A stretch of 64,000 nt of DNA. It comes from Vibrio tubiashii (GTDB lineage: Bacteria; Pseudomonadota; Gammaproteobacteria; Enterobacterales; Vibrionaceae). This document shows positions 8,247 to 15,900 of this stretch, one piece after another. The notes under the pieces are model-generated. The model had not been told where the DNA came from, searched no databases, and saw only the letters and a list, made by a program, of their open reading frames with translations. The DNA is taken from the NCBI RefSeq assembly GCF_028551255.1, contig NZ_CP117031.1:1-64000 (forward strand), in the 5' to 3' direction. How positions within the stretch are numbered: position 1 is the stretch's first letter; the number at the start of each line of letters is the position of its first letter. The translations under genes and the position numbers were made by a program.

Positions 8247-9524
8247 ATGCAGTCAATTCCCGTAAACTTTCTCGATAAAGTTAAATTTGAAATCAATAAG
8301 CGCAATCATCCTCAATACTTCATTCAATTTTGGCAATGGGAAGGTCAATTAGACAGCCTACGTTTGCAACAGGCCCTTGATAAGGTGTATCAGCAACTTC
8401 CAAAACTCTGCCATCGATTAATGGACGAAGAGGCGAGTTATCGTTATGTACCATGTCAGTACGACAATACGTTTGTTATTAGACAGGCACGTAAATCGGC
8501 GATTGAAACCCTAAAGGCTGTGCTCGGTGCCGAGCTGGATCTGATCGTTGGTCAATCAGCCAATGCGCCTGTGATAATGCTTAAGATTGATACACCGGAT
8601 GGGGCGGGTACCTTACTGTGCCTTCTGTTTAATCATGTATTTTGCGATGGGCCATCGGGCTACCTCATTAAAGAACTTTTGGTGTCGAATTATAATGGAA
8701 TGCAGAGCGACTTACCTTCAGTCATAAAGAGCATTTCAGATGAAGAGTTCATTGGCCAACAAATCAACGACCGTGAGTTGTTCAACAAGCAATTGGAGGA
8801 TTACCAATCGCAGTCGAGAGCGTATTTATCGGATGCGAATTCCGTGCATTTGTTCTATCGCGAAGGGGACTCAAATACGGTCAATTTTGACTATTTTGAG
8901 ATCGACACTGACCACATTGTTCGAACGCCAGGGATCTCACTAAATAGTCTGATCTCGACGGCAATTGCAAAATCGATACTTGCGCTTAAGGCCTCGACCC
9001 TTAAGGGCAGCATCTCAGTTTCAGTTACTGCTAATGTACGCCAGGAAGAGAGTAAACTGCTGGGAAATTACGTGAGCGCTATCCCCGTGAAACTCGACGA
9101 TTCAGATATGCGTTTGATGAGCCAGGCTTTTCAGCAACAAATTGATCGGGTGACGATGGCACCTCAGCGCATGTTACTGTCATATGCCAACTTTGCCCGT
9201 GGTTTTGCTCAAGCTTCGCCCCAACAATTGATGGAGGGGTTTCGTCTAATTAGCACCAAATCTAACTGCTATATTTCAAATTTTGGTCACTATAATCGTA
9301 ACGATAACGAGGCGCTGACATTTTGTGGTACTCAGCTGGTTAAAGCGGGGGGATTTAACTTCCCACTTCAGGGGCACTATGGCTTGATATTGACATTGGT
9401 GCCCTACGGCGACAGAGTCGGGCTTGGCATTGCAGCGTCTGATTCAGTCTTAAATGCCAATGACCTCGAACAGTTTAAAGCCCTGGTGAGGCAGCAGCTT
9501 TCTTCATTACAAGTGGCTGTGTGA
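8247..9524 (+). CDS. Free-standing condensation-domain / acyltransferase-like protein
   Basis: 425 aa. The sequence follows the NRPS condensation/alcohol acyltransferase fold: an N-terminal half with LNHVFCDGPSG-type active site (NHVFCDGPSG near residue 133, a variant of HHxxxDG in which the first His is Asn and the second, catalytic His is kept) and a C-terminal half with SLNSLISTAIAKSILAL and FNFPLQGHYGLILTLVPYG, resembling the bridging region. There are no carrier or adenylation domains and no NRPS gene nearby, so it probably acts as a stand-alone acyl, ester or amide-forming enzyme. The start codon is uncertain because no strong ribosome site precedes it. The substrate is unknown. Confidence 0.65.
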   Translation: MQSIPVNFLDKVKFEINKRNHPQYFIQFWQWEGQLDSLRLQQALDKVYQQLPKLCHRLMDEEASYRYVPCQYDNTFVIRQARKSAIETLKAVLGAELDLIVGQSANAPVIMLKIDTPDGAGTLLCLLFNHVFCDGPSGYLIKELLVSNYNGMQSDLPSVIKSISDEEFIGQQINDRELFNKQLEDYQSQSRAYLSDANSVHLFYREGDSNTVNFDYFEIDTDHIVRTPGISLNSLISTAIAKSILALKASTLKGSISVSVTANVRQEESKLLGNYVSAIPVKLDDSDMRLMSQAFQQQIDRVTMAPQRMLLSYANFARGFAQASPQQLMEGFRLISTKSNCYISNFGHYNRNDNEALTFCGTQLVKAGGFNFPLQGHYGLILTLVPYGDRVGLGIAASDSVLNANDLEQFKALVRQQLSSLQVAV

Positions 9525-9582
9525 GACAAACGATATAACGCTATTCGCATCGAGAGATTATCAAAGTCCAACCATTGGTTTG

Positions 9583-10542
9583 TTATGAAAGGCGCTCTCT
9601 ACTTTGGGCGTCTTTCTTCTTTTGCGCTTGCGGCAAAATGTGCTCAAGGGAATTACGAAAAAACTCCACGAACAAACGTGTACGTTTTGGTAAATGCTGG
9701 CGTTTTGGGTAGAGGATATACAAGGGTAAGATCGCGCTCGTTTGCCATTCCGGAAGGAGCTGTACAACCTGTTGCCGCTCAGTCTGCGGCAACTTTGACA
9801 GTGCAAACTCATCCAACATCGCCACGCCACACCCCTTAACCATAGCATCAACCATAGATGAAACTAAGTTTACGCTAAACCCACCAGTAAGTTTGATGTC
9901 GGCCTTTTCATTGCCAGTAGCATGGTGAAACGTCCAGTGATCTAACGTTAGGTCAGTGTTTTTGTACAGGATATGGGTAAGTGTGTGCAGTTCATTGGGG
10001 TGCGTTATTTGACCATGTTGTTTCACGTACTGCTGATGGGCATACGGCTTGCAATCAAGTGAGCCAAGGCGATGCCCAACGTAACCCTCCGGTGGAGTGT
10101 CCGTCAGAAAAAACGCCACATCGAAGCCCGCTTCGATGAGGTCAAACGGCGTTTCGGTGAAAATGACTTCGATCTTGATGTCTGGGTAAGTTCGATAAAA
10201 CTCGACCAAGGGTTCCGTTAAGAGCAGTGACCCAAACGACGCTGAGGCGGCGACACGCAGTTTCCCAGCAGCGTTTTCACTGAGGCATAGCTTTTCGTTG
10301 ATCACTTCCGCGCTTTCAAGCAAGTGTTTCGCTTGCTTATAGAACTCCACTCCATCGTAAGTCAGGTTGAACTGCCGAGTGGTTCGATGAATAAGTTGGA
10401 CTGACAGCAGCGCCTCTAATTGCCGTAATTGTCTACTCACGTGCGCATTGGAGCAACTCAGTCTCCTTGCTGCGCCAGCAATGCTTTTTTCTTCACAAAG
10501 TGCAACGTAAATGGGGAGGTAGGGAAGCCATTTTATTTCCAT
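9583..10542 (-). CDS. LysR-family transcriptional regulator
   Basis: About 319 aa from the ATG at 10542 (a GTG nine codons upstream is possible). N-terminal winged HTH: LPIYVALCEEKSIAGAARRL, then SNAHVSRQLRQLEALLSVQLIHRTTR, the classic LysR DNA-binding pattern. The effector domain has VAASASFGSLLLTEPLVEFYRTYPDIKIEV and ends in a typical C-terminal LFVEFFRNSL. It is divergent from the acetyltransferase gene at 10626 with an 83-bp gap, the standard layout for a LysR regulator and its target, but the catB-like gene is broken, so its current target is unclear. Confidence 0.9.
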   Translation of the reverse strand: MEIKWLPYLPIYVALCEEKSIAGAARRLSCSNAHVSRQLRQLEALLSVQLIHRTTRQFNLTYDGVEFYKQAKHLLESAEVINEKLCLSENAAGKLRVAASASFGSLLLTEPLVEFYRTYPDIKIEVIFTETPFDLIEAGFDVAFFLTDTPPEGYVGHRLGSLDCKPYAHQQYVKQHGQITHPNELHTLTHILYKNTDLTLDHWTFHHATGNEKADIKLTGGFSVNLVSSMVDAMVKGCGVAMLDEFALSKLPQTERQQVVQLLPEWQTSAILPLYILYPKRQHLPKRTRLFVEFFRNSLEHILPQAQKKKDAQSRERLS

Positions 10543-10625
10543 ATGGTAATTCTGAGTTTTTAATTTCACACAACAGGAAATAATAGGGGTTATTTACACT
10601 CTCGGCAACAAGCAGCAGAGAGTGC

Positions 10626-11288
10626 ATGGCAATGAGGACTTTTCAAAATTGGCTAGAGAGCCAGAATCTAAAAGAACACGTAAAGAATCCGAATATCGAG
10701 GTCGGTGACTTTAGCTACTATTCCGGTTTTTACCATTCAAAATCTTTTGAAGATCAGGCCGTACGGTACTTGTTAGGTGATGCTTCTACTCAAGACGAAT
10801 GGCACAGTGGCCAATTTGGTAAGGTTGATCGCTTACACATTGGTAAATTTTGCTCAATCGCTTCTGGTGCAACGTTTATGATGGCGGGAAATCAAGGTCA
10901 TCGATTAGACTGGGTATCAACATTTCCATTTTCAGAAGACGTGTTTGGACAAGACGTCAAAAACGGTTTTCTAAGAGCCGGGGATACTGTTGTTGGCAAT
11001 GATGTTTGGATTGGCAGTGAAGCGATGATTATGCCAGGCGCCAAAATTGGCGATGGTGCTGTGATAGGGGCGAGAGCCGTGATTTCAAAAAGCGTAGATG
11101 CCTATACCGTTGTTGTGGGTAACAATATTGTTATCAAGCAGCGGTTTGATGAGGAAACAGTAACGCTTTTGTTGGAGCTCAGATAGTGGGATTGGCCTTT
11201 AGAGCATATCCAAGGCGCAATGAAGTCGCTGTGTAGCGGACGTATCGACGAACTTGAACGTTACTATTTAGAAAACGTGAGAGGGTGA
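10626..11288 (+). pseudogene. catB: catB-type xenobiotic (chloramphenicol-like) acetyltransferase, interrupted by an amber codon
   Basis: The first 186 codons encode a hexapeptide-repeat xenobiotic acetyltransferase: YYSGFYHSKSFED, FCSIASGATFMMAGNQGHR with the catalytic His, VGNDVWIGSEAMIMPGAKIG. The frame then stops at TAG (11184-11186), but continues in the same frame for 33 more codons beginning WDWPLEHIQGAMKSLC and ending at TGA 11286-11288. That tail matches the C-terminal helix of CatB proteins (a WWxWP stretch), so the TAG most likely replaces a tryptophan TGG by a single G-to-A change. The protein is truncated unless the amber codon is suppressed. The family is known from Vibrio superintegron cassettes, but I see no attC site here. 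Confidence 0.8.
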
Positions 11289-12136
11289 GCATATGTACGG
11301 GCGACGCAGAAAACATTAATCATTCTAACGTTGTTGGTTACTGGATTTCGGTCGCGGCTGAGTTCTTTCTCGCCGCTAAAACCGAGCACACCAGTTTATC
11401 GTTGCTAGTGGCAACACTCGTGGGGCCGGATGCTTTCACCTCGTGTTTTGGGTCGAGGCGCTTTGCACTAGACTGCCGTGCTTATCATTGACAATGAAGT
11501 GACAGGTAGCGTACATGTCTTAGCTACACGCACTTGGGGTGTGCGATCCACTCTGCTCCGCAACCGCTGAAAGGTCTGACTGCCACTCTGCACCGTGCGG
11601 CGTTGGGAGGACCGGAGTCTCAGGTAGGGTGAAGTACTCGAGACGTACTCGCCAAGCAGAGAAAACTTTAGCGGTATGTGACATGTTGATCACGCTCGAT
11701 ACTCGTCCATCACGGCAACCAAATTCTCCAGTGAGAAGCCTAGTTCTACCGTTAGATGCAAGGGTATCAGTTCTGCGCCCAAACAGAAGTTTATCTATGG
11801 CTGCACAGTTGATTATTGATGAGCTTCAGAGAGCACTTACTGAGTATGATTAGTCGCTCATCCACGTGTTTCCCTAACACACTTCTGTCCAGAAATGGCT
11901 GGAACTGAGACGACCCGCAGCGTAACTATTGAGCGACTTTGTCATGTGTTTCATTTCGTCATTTTAGCGTGCAACTTAGGAGTGAAAGTGCCTCTGAATA
12001 CGAAAAACTGCGCGGTCAAGTCAACACCCCTAGCCCCTTCAATAGGGGCATTTTTCAACGATAATTTAGACTCTTAGCGAAAACAAAAACTGATAGGAAA
12101 ATATTCTAGAAAAACGCCACTGTATTTCTAAATCTT
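11289..12136. other. Decayed or non-coding stretch; possible LysR-like C-terminal remnant
   Basis: No convincing intact gene. A frame at 11539-11853 ends with residues reading VSVLRPNRSLSMAAQLIIDE, which resembles the C-terminus of LysR regulators; upstream of that the frame loses meaning, so a degraded gene is possible. A terminator-like hairpin lies at 12033-12055 (GCCCC, 7-nt loop, GGGGC, ATTTTT). The rest shows nothing I can assign. By the oriT orientation below, this is the start of the leading region of the conjugative element. Confidence 0.35.
12033..12055 (+). terminator. Terminator-like hairpin
   Basis: GCCCC (12033-12037), loop TTCAATA, GGGGC (12045-12049), then ATTTTT. Confidence 0.5.
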
Positions 12137-12167
12137 CACTACACACCACGCTAAATGACTTCGTCAT
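12137..12167 (-). other. Candidate oriT nic region (F-like)
   Basis: Read on the minus strand, an inverted repeat ATGAC-GAA-GTCAT is followed after 3 nt by GCGTGGTGTGTAGTG (12151-12137). The F-plasmid nic sequence as I remember it is GCGTGGGGTGTGGTG, identical at 13 of 15 positions and also preceded by an inverted repeat. The minus strand would be nicked; the TraM-like gene and the whole tra region then enter last, as in F. The relaxase gene lies beside it. Assigned by motif and context only. Confidence 0.65.
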
Positions 12168-12283
12168 GTAAATGGTGTTCAAGTATGAGGAAATTTCTAA
12201 ATATCAGTTACTTAAGATCCTTCAATGCTTGGATTTATCGATTTTCGAATTATTAAAATCAGCATTCATTCTAAGTTTTATTC

Positions 12284-12516
12284 TTAGTACACTTGTACTG
12301 TAAATGTACTGGTTTCGTACTAATTCTTTGCGTATCAAGGGCTAGACGTTGATGTTCTGTATTTTAGGACGTTTCCTAATAAAAAATTAGTACACTTACA
12401 GCATTGTTTTATATCCACTTGGTTGTATTGGCGCCAATTGTGTAATAGACATTAGTACACTCAGTGTTTCTCTCGTTGAGGGAGAGGACATGCGATTTAG
12501 TACATTTTTAGTACAT
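12284..12516. repeat. TTAGTACA iterons upstream of the TraM-like gene
   Basis: The octamer core TTAGTAC recurs at 12284, 12387, 12452, 12497 and 12508, and inverted (GTACTAAT) at 12317-12324. A perfect 12-bp palindrome ATTGGCGCCAAT is at 12427-12438. The repeats lie between the nic-like site and the TraM-like gene, where F has its TraM-binding sites. They are probably operator/relaxosome sites for that protein. Confidence 0.65.
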
Positions 12517-12541
12517 CGAGTTGATACAGGAGTAGACGCTC

Positions 12542-12883
12542 ATGGGTCGTCCCAATGTCATTCAAGTTCCGCTTAAGGATCTCGAACAACGCTTTTACGC
12601 GTACATGAAGAAAGAACAGATCACGAGCAATGCAGAGGCGGGGCGAAACTTGTTTGACCTCGCTTTGCGTATCTTGGAGAACGATGATGAGGGCGTCACC
12701 AACAGGCAACTGCTTGAAGAAATCTATATTCAGACGAAAAAGAGTGGGGCGGTGATTAATATGGTTCATGGCCAAACTTACGATAGGGATAAAATGAAAC
12801 AGGTGGAAGTGGAAGCTGCGGAAACGAGGCGGGGAATCGTTGATGGTGTGGTGGAAAGGGTCAAAGAATGGTTAGCGAAATAA
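12542..12883 (+). CDS. TraM-like relaxosome DNA-binding protein
   Basis: 113 aa. Residues 3-50 look like a ribbon-helix-helix DNA-binding unit: NVIQVPLKDLEQRFYAYMKK then EAGRNLFDLALRILEND. The C-terminal part (LLEEIYIQTKKSGAVINMVHG and a final amphipathic helix) has the organisation of the TraM tetramer domain, which binds the coupling protein TraD. Overall order and length (F TraM is about 127 aa) fit, although identity is low by eye. It lies just after TTAGTACA iterons and a nic-like site, so it probably binds oriT and represses its own promoter. It is convergent with traI. Confidence 0.65.
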   Translation: MGRPNVIQVPLKDLEQRFYAYMKKEQITSNAEAGRNLFDLALRILENDDEGVTNRQLLEEIYIQTKKSGAVINMVHGQTYDRDKMKQVEVEAAETRRGIVDGVVERVKEWLAK

Positions 12884-12887
12884 AAAA

Positions 12888-12906
12888 GGGAGCTGAAGCT
12901 CTCTTT
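12888..12906. terminator. Bidirectional terminator between the TraM-like gene and traI
   Basis: GGGAGCT (12888-12894) pairs with AGCTCTC (12897-12903), flanked by A-rich and T-rich runs on either side, so it can stop transcription in both directions between convergent genes. Confidence 0.6.
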
Positions 12907-15900
12907 TTATCGCCCTCTATCTAAGGTGAAATCTTTATCAATCTCTCCTTTTTGTGGTAGCTCATATGGGTTGTGGTTAAGAGTCTCAAAGCGTTCTTTT
13001 AATCGGTATACCTCTTTAGAACGCTCTTCTGGTAACTTACGGTCACTGCCTGAGACATCATCGTTAACGATATCTTTATGGTGATTCAACGCTGCGTTTT
13101 TCATCTCTTTTTGAATGTCTTTCCCTTCGATAAATGACAGTACCTTATTGGAGAGTGCTGATTTGATTTTATCAATGTGGTAGCCAGAGACAGTCTCTTT
13201 ACTTTCCAGTGCGATGATCACCCGTTGCCTCAGTTCCTCATCAGGCATTTTGACGATGTCTTTTGGGTTATTGACTATATAAATATCAAACTCGCCGTTG
13301 GTTGCTTTCTGGATATTGAATGCCTCATAAAGCGTATTCGTAATAATGCTCGTGTTCGCCTCCTTACCATGGTGAAATTCAGTGTAGTTACCCGACTTAC
13401 AACCAAGCGTTCGAGAAATGACGCCTAAGTCTGCAAGATCACCATCGCTTTGTAGATAGGTAATTTCTATTCCTTGCGTGCGCTTTTTTCTATCGTGAAT
13501 ATGGGTCAGCATAGCAGGGTAGGTTGACTGGGTTTCAGATGAATAGACGGCGGGATGAAACCGAATATTTCTTTTTCCTTCCGTGTTGAAATCCTTCGAA
13601 TTTAAAAGTATTTCCGCAGGCGTGCCTTTTAGGGGTATCGACTGGTTCCAGTATTCTTTCGCATAACCAATAAATTTTGCCGTTCTGTCCGTCAAGGTTT
13701 GGGTTAATTGGTCGTGCGCAGGGTTCTCGCTGAGGCCACATTTGTCCTTGTCGTTTATGAGCTTGTCGGCGTGGTACAAAGCCGCCTTATAGTTTATGGC
13801 CTCTCTACTCATCAATAAATTGATTAAAGTGCCTTGCTCGCCAGTCACGTTATCTTTGAAATGCCCCCTAAACTCCCCGGTTAATTGTATCTCAGTCGTT
13901 TCTCTACCTTGCCCGAATACCATTGTATGCTTATTGGACTGGCTCTTATTCGGTGTGCCAAGCAAGTGCATCGCCAGAGATTCGGTAAATTTAGGTAGGG
14001 TTTCTTTGATGTGTTCAGAGAAGCAACGTGCATCAAATTCACCGTTGATATCGTGGTATTTGGGATTCTCCTTGGGGAGTGGGGCGTCGTTGAAGTATTG
14101 CATGATAATAGGTGTTTTCCCTTGTTGGGTTTCCAGCGCACTCGCTTTGTTGGTGTCTTGGTTGATCCATTGTTTCAGCATCGCTTTGGGGTGGTCGGAA
14201 TAGATTCTGATATGTTGACTCGCCCTAGTTTGGTCGATACCTGCGCGGCGAATGTCGGTGAGCGCGCCTTTCCCTTTTACTACAGCTATCACGTGGAGAT
14301 ACGTTGAGCCCTGTGCCATATCGGCGGTTTTTGTGTAAGCGTAGTCCCAGTGGCCATCGCTTAACGACTTTGGGTCGAGACACAATCGTTGCCCTTCCAC
14401 ATTCAGTGCCTCTATCAAACCGTTGGATGCCGTGATGACGGTGTAGGTCTGGTTGGCCACAATTCCTCTCTTCTTGTCCGTGAATCGAGTCAGTATCCTT
14501 TCTCCGACGGAGATGGGTTGAACGCTGACCGCCAACACGTTGGTAAACTGGTGTGAACGGTGGCGCGGCAGAAAAGGGCTCAATTGGTTCGTTTGTGGGT
14601 CGCGTAACATCACGACGCCGTTTTCCTTATCAACGGATTCTATCGTCGCGTAATTTCCTGGTTTGGTAGAAACGGCGAGTCCTTTTTGATAGGGCAACAT
14701 CGTCGAGAGCTCTGCTTTCGAAGCCCCGGTTTGACGAATGCGAAGGACGCCAATGTTTTCTGAACCTAAGGTTCTCTCTTTGATCAATCCCGTTCTGATT
14801 TGGTAAGCAATCTGATCGCGCTCGATGTTGGTGTAAGCAATGATGAGTGTGTTGTTACGCGTTTCAGGGGTTCGAGCGAGATAGTCTCGAGCAACACACC
14901 CCGGTAGCATTTGCGTCGCTTCTTCTTGGGCTTTGACCTGATCTTTGGCGTCTTCGTTGAGTGTCGAAACCACATGTTCACTTCTGTGCGTGCCTTCTTC
15001 TTGTGTGGCCTGTTGTGCCAGTTTGTCTAAGGAGCTTTCTGGTTGCTTGTCGATGATGTTATGGACCGCGCCCTGAAGCACCGCCTTCTGCTGCCTAACG
15101 ATATCGGTCATAAAGGCCACTTTGAGGGCGCTTTGAGAAATGGCAAGCTCAAATGGCTTGCCCGCAGACAGGGGTTGAAGCTGCTCTTTATCCCCCAAGA
15201 AGACGGCTTTTGCGTCGGCTCTGGTGACGATATCCACAAATTCTTTCGCTTGTCGGTTGCTGACCATGGAACTTTCATCTAGGAGGAAAAGAGCATTGCT
15301 GTACTGCTGAGGCTCGATGGCCCCTCGGCGTACATCAGACAGAAGGCTTTCCAGGGTTTGGGCTTCGATGCCTTTCTGTTTGAGTTCGGAGACGGCGGCG
15401 TGGGTTGGTGCAAGACCGATGATCTGGTTCGGTGAGGTGGTGCCCGCACTCAGCGCTTGCTTGACGAGAGGCATGCCCGTTTCTAGCATGGTGGATTTCC
15501 CTGTTCCTGCTAAACCTTGGATGGCAATAAAGCGATCTTCTGTGGTGGCTATTAATGTGACACCGTCACATTGGCCTTGGGTCAGATGCGTTTGCTCAGA
15601 TAAAAAGCGCCGTGTGTCGGCGGGAGTCGCGTAGGGAATGACTTGTCCTTGGCCCTTTTTCAGTGCCTCGATGATCGTGTGTTCTGTCTCGATGGCTGCC
15701 TGGGTTGTCCAACGTGTGCCATCCTGATATTCAGCCGAAAGGAGATCCGACTTTTCATTTAAGAGCTGTGCCACTTCTTCTTTTGTCACCGCTTGCCCCG
15801 CCTCTTCAAAAGCGAAGCGAACCGCTTCTTCTACCAGTTGCTTTTGCGTGAATCCGGCTTCACGTTCACTGATGTGGTGGATCGCAAAACTCACCGCGCG

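Noticed and set aside
10626..12200. Superintegron cassette with attC site around catB
   Set aside because: CatB-type genes often sit in integron cassettes, but I found no attC-like inverted core sites or neighbouring cassettes.
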